A stretch of 64,000 nt of DNA, taken from contig CM055101.1 of assembly GCA_029204225.1 (NCBI GenBank), forward strand, positions 35,391,648 through 35,455,647. The letters run 5' to 3'. Positions 22,501 to 35,700 of the stretch are shown in pieces. Under the pieces are notes generated by a model. That model did not search any database. It saw nothing but the letters and a program-made list of their open reading frames with translations, and was not told the DNA's origin. This DNA is from Diphasiastrum complanatum (lineage: Eukaryota > Streptophyta > Lycopodiopsida > Lycopodiales > Lycopodiaceae). The first letter of the stretch is position 1, and every line of letters starts with the position of its first letter. The translations under genes were made by a program, and so were the position numbers.

Positions 22501-23440
22501 AGTCTCGTTGTCTTGACTGTACAGTCAACCCTGGATAAATGTTAGGCCAGAGTAGCAGAAAACTAACAAAAAGAGAGGGTTAACACATATAGAGGAATAA
22601 AGATTTGTAATTGATGATCCTCGCATTGCACAATTGCTAAAAAATTGATGATTTTGTGCTGGACCTAAGGGGTGGTGATGAGGGCTAGGCTAGCAAAATG
22701 CCCTGAAAGGGGAAAATGACTTGCATGTTGAAAGCCCTATTGACGGGTTTGAAAGCATTTTTTATGAATCTCGAACTCCTAAAACATTGTAGTCCCCATA
22801 TTTGTGTCAAATAACATTAATGTGGTCAGATTCTTTAAGGTGGGATAAATCCTGTTAACAAATATCAATTAACACTTTTTGTGTGTAAGATCCTGCTAGT
22901 AACAAAAAACTAATTATTAGACAACTTCAACACATATAGAGGTAACATTTATTTAGGGCTGACTGTATGTAGAAAGTAGACAATTATGTTGCGTTGATCG
23001 TACACTCACCCTCATTGTACATGTGAGTTAAGGGATTTCTCCTTTTCACATGAATTGAACAATGTTGACATCTATACACATCTTTTGCGAAGTGATTTGC
23101 TTTGATCCTGGAATAAAGCAAAAAATTTTGATCGCTCACCGTGATTTATAAAAGTCCTTGTGATAAAGCAAAACTTTCTCCAAGTCAATAATGCACGTCT
23201 ACAAGAGCCTATAATATACATGCGCTCCATTCAAAACCTCCCAACACCACTCGTAGCAGTTGTGAAGGTTAAAAACATACACGTGGCATGTTGTGGTTGG
23301 TTAGGAGGAGCCTCATTACAGGCCATAGCAGGGCCTCACAAAAAAGTTCATTATGAGCCATCGAGCTGCAATTGCTGCATTAGGTATACTTCATTTGACA
23401 GCTGGCTACCATCTTGTACTAGGTGTGGCTTGTGGGACTC
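22501..23440. other. Intergenic, no gene seen
   Basis: AT-rich unique-looking sequence between the gypsy leader and the promoter region of the CCCH/G-patch gene. The 97-codon open frame at 23160-23453 shows no recognisable domain. Confidence 0.4.
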
Positions 23441-23700
23441 ACCTCATTGGTAGCCAACCTGTTTATGAGGGATAAATCTAAACCTAATCACTAGCACGCC
23501 GCTGGGACTCATAGTAGCCAACCTACTTATGAGGGATACCTAGTACTTAAACCTAAACCTTATCACTAGCATGCCACTCGTGGGAGTTACCCCATTGGCA
23601 GCCAACCTACTTATGAGCGATCACCTTATTGGTAGCCAACCTACTTATGAGGAACACCTAGTACTTAAACCTAAACCTAATCACTAGCACTATGAGTATA
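23440..23700 (+). repeat. Promoter minisatellite upstream of the CCCH/G-patch gene
   Basis: There are four units starting 'tagccaacctacttatgaggga', at about 23452, 23514, 23600 and 23632. Three of them are followed by 'cctagtacttaaacctaaacctaatcactagcac' or a shortened form. The array ends about 95 bp before the start codon at 23787, so it probably lies in the core promoter or leader. Confidence 0.75.
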
Positions 23701-23786
23701 GAGTAGTTTCCTAGGTCATAAAAACTTAAGCTCTCATAATTCTATTGAGCAAGAGCAAGAGGAGAGGAGAGCAGAGGAGAGGAGGA

Positions 23787-26700
23787 ATGGCGGAGGAGGT
23801 GCTGTCCCTGGAGCAGGAGCTAGAGCAACAGCTTGTGGAGCATAGAGCCTCATTGGTCACTCTGGATGAGGCGCTTCTTCTGGATTCCTCAAATGAAGAG
23901 TTGCTTTCGGTAACACTAATTTCTTCTTCCCTCCTTTCTTTTCCCAGACAGAGACAGAGACAGAGAGAGGAGTCAATAGCGATTATTCTTGGAAGTTGTG
24001 AGTACCGCATATTGTTAGATGAGATGAACTGAATAGTTTGTTCAAACAAGAAACTAGAAAAGAGTTTCATACTAGGGGCACTTATGTCACACTCACTCCA
24101 TTCTAGTGTTAATCCACCGCAAATCAGACAGTTTAGCTATCTAATCATCAAAGACATCAGTAACCGGAAGTACGTCAGACAGGGATAAGCGAGACTAGGT
24201 TATCAGGAGAATTTGAGTAGATAAAGATTATATCTTTATGGTAGTCTTTGATGATTTTACATAGACCATGGAATGTAGCTTTATCTTTAGCACGGGCCAA
24301 GCGTTTGCTAGCAATCTGGTTCTCTGATTGTATCCTTCTAGGGATTGGAGAGGCCTTACTATCATCTTCACTAAAAATTTGACATAGTTCTGATTAGCTA
24401 GCTTTTCCGCTCCTCTGAAATTCTTGTCCCTGATGCTGGTTAGACATTTAGCTTTTTAGGATACTGGCCCAGGACATGGTTCCTAGCCACAAACTATGGG
24501 AGAGAATGGAAGATATTGGTGTCCCCATTAACATTAAGGCATGCAATTGGGCAGCTTCACAAAAAAGTGATAGCAAAAGTGTGATCTTTGAAACAAGGTG
24601 TATCTTTTCCCTACATTTGGTATTTACATTGAGAAGTTCAAAAGTTGCTTTCAAGAGGTGGGGGATAGAGGAGTCAAAGTCCTTCACTTTGTTATCAAAC
24701 TCCTATATGCACATAATGTGGTTCTCTGGCAGACACTTTGCACGGTCTGCAACAACACCTTGACACTCTTAACACATTTAATTAGTCCTTGGGTTTTCTA
24801 TAACAAAATAGGTGATCGCCATCTACTCTATGATGGTGTCGACATCGGTGTTGCACAAGAACAGCAATACTTAGGTGCGGAGTTCTCATAACCTTCATTG
24901 GTATTCTTGTGTGGATAAGTGTCTCATTTATCATTCTTTGGTTGGAGGCCTCATGGAAAAAGGTAGTTCTTAAGAGATGGTAAAAAAGAGGAGGTTATTT
25001 GAGATTTTGATGACACCGGTCCTACTTTATGGTTGTGCAGTTTGGGGTAGTAGTTTATCACATGCCAAGCGGGTCTGAAATTGAGAGGGTGCAAAAGAGG
25101 TTTCTAACCTCATATTTGGACGTTGAACAAACCACTTCATATACTTTTCGTCCGTTGCCCAAATCAAGTACACTTCCATTGTAGGTCATTGCCTTGCTTA
25201 AGACAACTAGATAGTTGGAAAGATTACACGCTTCACAAGATAATAGACTTTTGAAACTTTTGCATGCTTCCTCAAATACTAAGTGGTGATTCTCTCTCTC
25301 TCTCTCTCTGTGTCTTTATTATCTTTTCCTCTTCCTTTTCCCTCTACATGGACCACTATAACATATTACTCAATCAGTTTCACAGGCCCTTTGGGTCCAT
25401 AAAGGAATGTAAATTTTTTTGAAAATTGGATGAAAATTGTAAGAGTTCTCTAGTTTGTTATACACCCTCTATTTCGGAGAATTTTTGTCTTTATACATGT
25501 GTTGACAGCTAAAAGTTTAGTTTGAGGTTTTTAAATCAGATTGTTGATCGAGATATGCGTCATATGAAGCATGGTTTAGTGGGATGCCTTTACTGATGTA
25601 TCTCCTTCTGGTCTGGTTTCAGGTGCGAGAGGAGCTCCTGCTCGCTGTCAAGGGAGGAGAAGAAAGCCTTCTCCATCTAAAACGTAGTCGTTTACTTAGA
25701 GAAATTGATTTGCTTTCTCAATCACACGTTGCAACTGGCATCAAGGAACATGTTGAGGATACAGCAGTAAACATCACGTTTGATACAAATCAGGTGCCAT
25801 CAAATGACGAGCTACATATTCTGGAGAGCGAAGATTTTTTTGTGGGATCAAAGTGCCGTTTTCGGTATACAAATGGTCGGTGGTATAACGGTGAAGTGAT
25901 TGCTATAGAAGAGGATGGAGTAGCACGCCTTTCTTTTCTCACTCCGACGGATGAGAGGATGCAGGTTATTGCTTTCTTCTTTTGCTGTTATCAGAATTAC
26001 ATTGAGAGATACATAAATGTTGCAAAATCAACAAATTTTGAGCTTTACTTGTTATCAACAGAATTTTCTTTTGTAACTAGCTTGATAATAGTTGCATACA
26101 GAAAGATAGGCAAGTCAAGCGTAGCCTCTAATTCCTGAAAACCTTTAAACAGTCGACTGTGCAATTTAGAACTGGGTCATCATAAAAAGGAACCAAGAAA
26201 TTGAGCTTCTTAAGGATGTGAAGGGAATCAATAGTGGATGGTGCAACTGACCTTAACTAGATTTTGAAAAGTTTTTTTGTATCGTTTTAAAAAAAAAAAA
26301 CCAGAATATAAATTTTTTTTTTTCCTCCTCTTCGTGTTGGAATGTCAAAGTGGAGCCACAGCCCACACTCAAAGAAATCCCATAAGTAGAAGTGGGACTT
26401 TGTTCAAAGTGGATATAAGTGGTAAATGTCTAAGTGTTTAATGTCCCCTGGTACCAGCTCCTTTGCGGGTAAGGGGGAGCACTCGGATTCGTGGGCGGCT
26501 AGGCGTCCGGGGACGGGATCCCAGAACGCGGCTCACGGAAGGGGCAAAAGGCTCCATGATTTTGGTGCAACCTCTGAACCAGAAAGGTTAAGTTGCATCA
26601 CGGTGCAACCTTTGAACCAGAAAGGTTAAGTTGTATCCGTTGAAGGCCCACCGAATTTCTACGTGGTATCAGAGCAGGCAACGTGACCTGTGCCCCACTT

Positions 26701-29700
26701 TGAGGGGGACGGGATCCCCCTTACCCACAAAGGGGCTGGTACCAGGGGACAGGATCCCGGAACGCGGCTCACGGAAGGGGCAAAAGGCTCCATGATTTTG
26801 GTGCAACCTCTGAACTAGAAAGGTTAAGTTGCATCACGGTGCAACCTCTGAACCAGAAAGGTTAAGTTGTATCTGTTGAAGGCCCACCGAATTCCTACAT
26901 GGTATCAGAGCAGGCAACGTGACCTGTGCCCCACTTTGAGGGGGAGTGTTGGAATGGCAAAGTGGAGCCACAACCCACGCTCAAAGAAATCCCATAAGTA
27001 GAAGTGGGACTTTGTTCAAAGTGGATATAAGTGGTAAATGTCTAAGTGTTTAATGTCCCCTGGTACCAGCCCCTTTGCGGGTAAGGGGGAGCACTTGGAT
27101 TCTTGGGCAGCTAGGTGTCCGGGGACGGGATCTCGGAACGCGGCTCACATGGCATCAAGTTGTAATGGTGAGACTGCAAACTCTGCTAGAATGATATGGT
27201 GTGGAAGCAAGGTTTGGCATGAATCATATGTGATAGCATAATAACCTGCAGATGGGAGATAGCTCAATTGGATAAAGTGAGTCTAGTGTTGAGTGCACCA
27301 AGCCTCCGCAACATATAAGGCTGTGGGAGTAACAATCGTATCAAAAAGCCTGCTCTTACTTGGGCATCCTAAATAAACTTCTTGAATTAGAACCTCTCTA
27401 ATTGGACTAAGGAAGTGTGGTTTTTCCAAAGTCTAGCTATAGTTACCTGTCTCATTCTAAAATTAGGACAGGTAAAATATGTAAGTGTAGGATAATACAA
27501 CTTTCAAGGGCTATTCGTCAAAAATAATCTCCTATCGCTACATAAAAGTCCTGGATGTATTGAAGACCATAAGCTTGGTCTTCATGATGTTAAGCCTCCA
27601 ACCCCATCTAGTATAGAGGGCATGGAGGCTATCCAATGGTCTCTATAAACCATTGGATAGCCACATCATTTGCATATAATAGAATGGAGATTAGTATGTC
27701 AATGAGTCTCCAACCTGAACCACCACATTGTCAATGACACCCTCCAGCTTGTCAATGTATAATCTGAAGAGAGTGGGTGCGAGAGAGCTTCCGTACTACA
27801 CTCCTATGGTGCTCCAAATCCCCAATGAGAGGCTGTATCACTCTTGAAACACTTCATTCTTTGTCATAGAGTGCCATGACAGCTAGCACCATATCTTTGG
27901 AAAACCCAAATTGCGCAATCTTTATTTAATTAAGCAAAGATTGTGGAGTGGAGTCAAAGGCCTTCTTGAAGTCAACGTATACTCTCTCCCTCTTGTATAT
28001 GGCCTTGTCAATGATAGCCCTGGGGATGAAGATGTGATTTGTAGTGGAATAGTGACCTTAAATCCTGCTTAGCCCATCACATACGATCGCCAGACTCCTA
28101 GACTCAATTGACTGAAGGATCGTACCATACAACTTCATAATGACATGTCCAATCATGATAATCTGGAAGTTATTTGGTTGCATGGGGCCACTACACTTAT
28201 AGATGGGATAGATGACATAAGTGCACCAAGATGAAGAGAAGCCATAAACGATTGCACAATTAAGAACTGTGGCTATGGTGTGTGAACTTTATTTTTGAGA
28301 TTGATCTCTTTTGTAGTAAGCAGTTTTTCCTCTCTATATTCTCCATAGGTTCAACAAGTTCTGCAGAATTTGCAAGTTGACTATGTCTTTCATATGGGCC
28401 CTAAATAGGGCATGGTCTAGCAGGGTCTGGGAAACTTATGAATAGGTCTGTGAGCCTGATATTTGGGGGTATTCTCTTAGAGTGTAGTCTTAGAGCAGCT
28501 TAAACTAGTTCTAACATAACTTCAAATTATACTTTATCTAGATGGAAATTGTCATCACTATCCTGTAGTAGATCGATCTTACATTTGCAGTATTTTCTGC
28601 ATCTTGTGCATGTTTGACTCACAATTACCCACCATATACTCCAAAAGTAGTTGAACAGTAATGGGTTGGTGTGTGAAGGCATGGGAAGGAAATCTAGTAG
28701 TTTGGTGATTAATGTTGAGTATGCACTCTTGGCATTGAATATTGATGGCATAAAAGAAAGAAGGGAGGAAATGTTGGAACCTGTTACAGGAGTCAAGAAG
28801 AGAAGTGCAGGACAAAATGAGGAGGCAAGAACACATGAAGACAAATAGACTAACTTTTTTGGCCCTGCCTTATTAAGGTCCTCAATGTATAAGCTCTGAT
28901 TTGTGCTAAGGTATGCTTTTAGTTAAAAGTTGAGTTACCTTTTTCAAGCTTGTTCTGTTTCTTTGATTTTGTCAAAGTATATGCAATATGTAATAATGCA
29001 ACCTCTGTTGCATGTATGATCTTGTACTCCTCTACTTTTTATCTGCTCATATAAACCTATCTTACCCCCTAGGGTGCCAGCCATCATATAATTATCGGTC
29101 CATTCAAACTGTAATGTGAATAATCAATTTTGTTTTTTCATGTTCAGCTCATTCTGTAGGAAATCGATTTAAAAATACTTAATTTTGAAAAAATAAAACC
29201 AGGGACCCATTCTTTGCATAATGGAATGCAAGGATGATAAGGAAGATGAAGGCATTCATATGAGTGGAACATTGGGCACTGTCAATCATCTGTAAACCGA
29301 AAAGTCTTTGAGAAATTAGGCTATGTTGGTCTAGTGAGAAGGCAGTTTCAAGGGACAGAGGAGTGAGCATCAAATTGGATGCTGTCCGTTAAGGTGATGT
29401 GACAAGACATTATGGGCGAAAGTATGTAGTAAAATTGTTAGGGAGGTACTTAGGAAAAATTGTGAAGCTGCATGAAAAGAAATATGTGGGAGTTTTGGGG
29501 GTTAGGCTAGAGGATAAGTTTCTGTATGCATAATGAGGAATAACAACAGTGCAAACTGCAAAGTGTGCATAGGAATCGGGGAAAGTTAATAGATTGGAGG
29601 AATTATGAAGCTTGGACTGAGTAAGAGTTGAGGTACCCATGAGATAATCATATACACAGTGACCTTGACTTGAGTGCGAGGAGCTGAAGAAGATCAATGC

Positions 29701-32700
29701 TTCATGCTATCCTATGTCGCCAGTCTTTGAGTGACATAGATGTCGACGAAATTCTCATTGTTAAGTAGATATGTCAAAACTTGGATGTCCTTGGTCCTAT
29801 TGTAGCTCTCATGTGCAAAGAGGGCCATTAAAGAGATCGTGGAATTGCTGCTCCACAATTTGAGTCGTGGGCATTGAGGATCCTCAGCCCTAAAGCACAA
29901 CTTTTATAATCAAGCACGTCTAGAGTCTGGAGAGGTAGTTTTCTAAACTGTTAGCATGGCTGACCTTCAAATATGAGCCAACAGTTTTGCTATCACTGGA
30001 AGGAGTAGTTGAACTTTGTCTTTGATTGCAACGTGCATTGTTGGGAGAAACTCGCTTTAGAAAGCATAGAGCATATTTTTTTTTTAATAGTTTAACGCTG
30101 TCATCGTTCATTTCTTGAAAGCAGATGTTTAGTGTCTCTAGGAAATTTGAGATTTATTGTGAAGAAGTTCTATGGAATCAACTGACAGTGAGATAAAAAT
30201 AAATTTCCAGTTTGCAGTGAGTCACTATCGTTTTCTGTATTTGGTTTTCAGGAAACTCACATTTGTTACTGATGCACATTTTTCTGAGACCAGAATTCTG
30301 TACTGATTTTAAGTTAGGGGATGCGCTGTGCCTACTGTTATTTGTTTTTGCTCCTCAATGCACGTTTCATGAAAAGTTTTCTGTGATGAATAATATTTTG
30401 TTCATCTGGACTACAGAAATGACCACGTTTCTAGGATTTTTATGACTGGGTCTATGTTCATCTAGCTTTTATCTTGTGTGGAATCTGAATTTGTAACAGC
30501 TAAGAATGAAATCCTCATTCTGTGTGGTGCTGTCTTTCTATGACTGGGAATCTGTACTCGCTGAATATGCTATATCTGTTAACTGTTGTACTCTTTCTGA
30601 CTTCTATTCATTAAGTTCCTTGATCATCTCAAGTGCAGGCAAGTGGCCACTGGCACACTTGAGGTTTCTCCGCCGATTCGAGATTTACCACACTCTTAAT
30701 TGTACTTGCTGTATCTTTATGAAGAAACCTGAAGAGACAAAGATTAAAGCAACACAAGTTGACCAATGTGCAGATCTGCAGATTCTACCTGCAACAGCGG
30801 TGCCGTTTCGGTGGTAGTTGCCGTTCATCTCATGGTAGGTATTCACCATACATGGAAAGAATAACGGTTAACTTGGGCTGGACAATCTTAAGTGAGAGGC
30901 AAACTTAGAACTCTCTCTTGTGCTTAATGGTTATTTCAGTGATGCAAATTAGCGCAACTTGATAATTTACATCCTTGTTGTGAATAAATCACTCCTGATA
31001 TTTTTGAAGTACAAAATATGATAGGATGTTCATTGGAGAAACATATGCTTTTCAGATAGACTAGTTCTGAAGATCCGTATCCCCATTTCATCATGGCCAT
31101 TCAGCAGTCTTCTCCTTGTTAAATGATAACCTCAGTTGTCTTTCTCATCTCTCACACAACCATGAACCTTTTGACTACGCTCTCTATTTGCAAAGATAAA
31201 TATGACTTCGTTCATGTTGTTAATTATTACATTAGCGAATGTGCTAAAATGTGAATGAGGGCTCTCCTATTCGAATTCCTAAGTGGTTCAGTGACTTAAG
31301 AGCCTAACGTGCTGGTGTGCTGCTGATGAAACAAGCTGACTGATTGACTGATCAACTTAAGCTCAACACCCCACAGTATATTAGTGAGAGAAACTGTCAT
31401 TCTCACTAGATTAGTTCTACAGTGAAGCCACTTTTAGTTTAATCATGTTGGCAATTGGTTTTCTTTCACAGGAATCCTGATTTTGCAGTTTTTCAGCAGA
31501 TTTGTGCCTTCTGTAAATCTGAATTTTGGGTGGAAATTTTAGAAGCTTATACGAGGCCATTGCCTTTTCTAAAAGGATCAAAACAAGGTCCGCTAGCTGT
31601 GACAAGCTCAGTTGATGGGAATTACTGGCCAGGAACAATTATGAGCTTGTAGTTAGGGTTTGGGGCCTCATTAATGACATTTGTTGCCTTGAAGCACATA
31701 TAATTTCTATTGTATCCCAAGGGATCTTCCTAGGAGCCCTAGCACCCAACCCTAATCCTAGTCTTAAGATTATAGATACCCCTTTGTGGATTCTCATTTG
31801 GTTGCAGATTGTGAGGTTCTTTGATGGAGAACTTGAGGCAGTGTCCCTTTTTAGGGAGGGCCTACAAGGTAGGTCATTGTTTATTGTGCTTGAACTCTTA
31901 GTTGGAGATTGATAGCCGATTGACTTCTTGCTTTGCACTCCATTGTGTACAATCTCTGGCATCCGTTTACCGATTCTAGAGGGTGATGGAAATTGATGAC
32001 TCAATTTTCAAGGATACAGTCTACAGGTAGAAAGAGAGGAGTTTTTTGAGTTTAGATGATGAGCACCACATACTTTTCAATCTGACAACATATCCAGTGA
32101 GAGCAACTTGTTTGAAATTTTTTGTTTTTATCAGTATTGTTACCGGAGGGTGTTGTTCATAGCTTCCAGGACATAAGGGAGCAGGATGCTAAGGTTCATG
32201 CTTTTTAAGACTGGATAGTAGGAAGGGAAGACCAGTTACCAATGGATTTTACACTCCAGAAAATTATCAAGATTTTGACAATGAGATGAATGTCAACATC
32301 AGCTTCTCTTCGTTGCATCCAGTTCCTAAAAACCAACATGGTCGTTTGTTATAAGTTCTGGTTCGACTCACACAATACTTCCTTGGTCCACAAATTCAAG
32401 GGACAGGTACCTCTGAGTTTTAATTCCACTTAATCGAATGATGATGTGCCATAAAGTTTCTTTGCTGAGCTGGAAATATGATGATATGTATTGGAAGAAT
32501 GATACAAAGAAGATTCAATTGCCAATAATTTTGTGGTTGGTCGGGCTTCCACTTTGGGGAGAACCAGAAACGATATACTTTGGATAGAGGTTTTCAACAT
32601 CTTTTAAATTGGGGAAAATCTTAAGTGATGTGAGTTTGTCATGATTGATCCAGCGGGGCTCATGAGTTTATGAGTTTTGTGTGCTTTCTTGAAGCCTATA

Positions 32701-35700
32701 GGTACCGTTCAATATTACAGTGAAAAATCTGTGGATCTTTCTTATCTGCCTCTGGATTTTATAGTTCAAGAGATCATTCCTTGCTAAATCGCTTGTATAG
32801 TCCCTTTTGAGATGATCTTTACGATACTAAACAAGGCATGTCGTTTGCTTCTATTGGAACAAATGTATAATGATGTTTAGGTGCGTTTGTCTCTAACACT
32901 TAAGGCTGCTAGCAAGCCATTGACATCTCTAAACGTTGCTACTGCTTCATCCTCTTATGTTTGTTCATTTCCAGGTTGATAATCTGTACTCTGTTGTCCT
33001 CTCAGATGAACCTGAGTGGAAAAGTTATACTTCTAAGTGTAAATGTCCAGATTATGAGACGAAGAATAGCAAATATGCACCTTTGTCACTGCTGCCTTTT
33101 TCTTGTTTGAGGCTTAACAAGGATGTATATGAGCTTTATGTTCATAATGCCAATGAATATGCAGACATGACTATTTTCGTTGATTGCCCAAAGTGCCATT
33201 ATTTTGGGGATATCATGCGACACAGTTAACATGACCATAGATGCACAGCGTTCCGGAACGAGTGTTTTGGAACAGCTCCGAAAATCTACAGCGTTCCAGA
33301 TCAGAAAACTTTACGTTTGGCACGAGAAACACAGTGACATATTGAGTTTTCCACTTCCGATTCACAGGCCACCTGTCACTGCCCGAAGACTATGTATAGG
33401 CTTGCCGAACGGAATGTGTCATTGCCATACTGGCATCAGTGTCACCGATCAGAATGTGTCAACGTAGGACAGAAAATCAGATGCACATTGGCCCTCGAAG
33501 AGCCCCTGTTTATGCCCACTGGAGTCCTAGCCGCTGACGTTTGTGGACCTTGTCAAACCCTGTTTTTTTTTCATGTATGTGTTAGGGTGGAAAAAAACAT
33601 GTATGGGCTGTTTACAATCATACATGGTAATGAGTTATGAAGGACCCTTCTGGAACTTGTTTAGCAAAGTTTTCATAATATCACAATTATTGTGGAATCC
33701 AAATTTATATGGGTATTTCAGTTCAGGTTGACTGCCTGCATGATATAAGCTTCACTCATGTGTGCATGTGAAATAAGGTTTTTTCCATTATGTTTTGTGC
33801 CAAACCAGTACACAAGATACAAACGTTTCACTCATTCATGAGCTGGAATAAGGCTGGAGTTATTGAATGAGTAGATCAAATTCAATAGCTATTGAGTAAA
33901 TTGTGACTATGAAGTTTAATTCATTTTTTGAAGGAATGTCCCTAGACTATGATTCTGTGCTGCTCTCAATGAACAGATTCCCCTGCATATGGTAGTCTAA
34001 GGAATCTTTATTTTAAACTATGCTACATGTGGCCTTTTCTGTTTATGAGGACTTCGAAAATCATTCTCAATGTTCTCAAGGCAACCTGGAGCCATGAGGT
34101 TGTTGCTTGTCATGCTGCCCTTGTTTTTAAGTGCGGAAAATCAGGCAAATCCATGATATTCTAGGATGTCTTTTGTTGTTGTGTCTGTGAAGATGGTCCT
34201 AGTGCTATTTATAAGTCTCACTTTTATCTTTATGCTTTGTATTGATGTACAAAACGATTTTTATGAAACTGTACAAAACAATTTTTACGAAACTACAATC
34301 ATATCAATAGCTTTGAGCTCTGATAGCTGAAAGTTCTGGAAAGTCGTGAAATGCTGGAGGATTTTGTGCCAGCCTTTCTAATGCTGTTAGATGGTTCAAA
34401 GCCAAGGAACTTGAGCACGTGTGGTGCATCATCATTCATTTCTTGTAGTCAGAATTAATGGCAACAAAATATGCTATCACGGTTTTCTTGATGTTACACG
34501 ATGCTTGTGGAATACCATCAATTGTGAACTTATTTAAGATCTTATGAATGGAACAATAGTGTTGCTGAATACCAATGCTAGTGTCTAGTTTTTCTGATTA
34601 GCCTGAAGTGTCTCTGCAAAACAATTTGAACTCTGCAAATTTTTTATATGGATCAATGTGAATTTGAAAATTGGGTCTGAATCTTTTTGGCTGGTGTTTT
34701 GGTGGAATTTGTACTTTGTGGAACCAAATCTTTGCTTCTGTAAGATTATAGCTTACTGGATTGCTGGAAGAGAAGTCCTGAATTTTGATGGTATTGTTTG
34801 GCAGGTGTGCTGGTTGAACTTCGTGCTTTACGAAAGTTTCTTCCTTGTAATTGGCATGAGACATCCGTGGGTTCTACGGTCCTCGCATGCATTTCAGGAA
34901 GCTTTGGGCTTTGGAGATACGCTGAGCTTGAAATGTGGGATGAGAAATCAGGGAAGGGCCAAGTAGTTTTTGTAGATGATGGAAGACGAGCAGAAGTTGA
35001 TATAGACAGTTTGGCTTCTTCAGAGCATGCAGAAGCTAGTGATGAGTCCAGCACAAGTTCTGAGGATGATGAGGATGATACAATTGTTCCTGTTGAAGAC
35101 ATTGCCTATCCTAGTTCACTGGGTGGAGCCATGAATATCACAGAGTCAATTCAGCAGATGGAAGTCACTCCATTTGCAAAATGGGAGAAGCACACGCGTG
35201 GCATGGCATCAAAAATGATGTCAAGCATGGGATATAGAGCAGGCATGGGGCTTGGTGTATCTGGCCAAGGCATCATTGCACCAATTCAAGTGAGTGTTCT
35301 TCCAGCAAAACAGTCGCTTGACTGTATTTGGGACTCTACAGAGGATGGAAAAGTAGATGGTGATACGAAATCTGCAGTTTCAAGAAAGAAAAAACGTGGT
35401 GGGAAAAGAAGCCGAGACAAAAAACATGCAGCAGCTGCTAGACAAGCAAAGTTGGAGGAGGAAAGGGTTCCTGATGTGTTTAGTTTCATCAATAATCAAC
35501 TTGCTTCGCAAAAAGGCTCCCACGATGTGATTGGTACTAGTAAAAGAGGAGAACATAAAGAGACTGCAGTTCAATCTACTGGTGTGAAGTCTAAAAGATC
35601 AAAAGAGGATCACAGGTCTCTTTTTCAACATGAAGATGAGGTTATAGAGATTAGAAGTAAGGTCTCCAGATTAGAGGAAATGGCACACCGCAATCGCAAA

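Noticed and set aside
24476-24763. 95-codon plus-strand frame in intron 1 as a possible gene
   Set aside because: It is part of a LINE RT with frameshifts ([12 protein letters not shown], then YAHN in another frame), not an independent gene.
25965-26138. Reading through the exon 2 donor to extend the CCCH/G-patch frame
   Set aside because: The read-through adds AT-rich, hydrophobic codons without family match and stops. The GT at 25965 joins the CCCH exon in phase.
30506-30817. 103-codon frame across exon 3 of the CCCH/G-patch gene
   Set aside because: The CCCH finger lies in another frame, whose splice phase fits exons 2 and 4 exactly.
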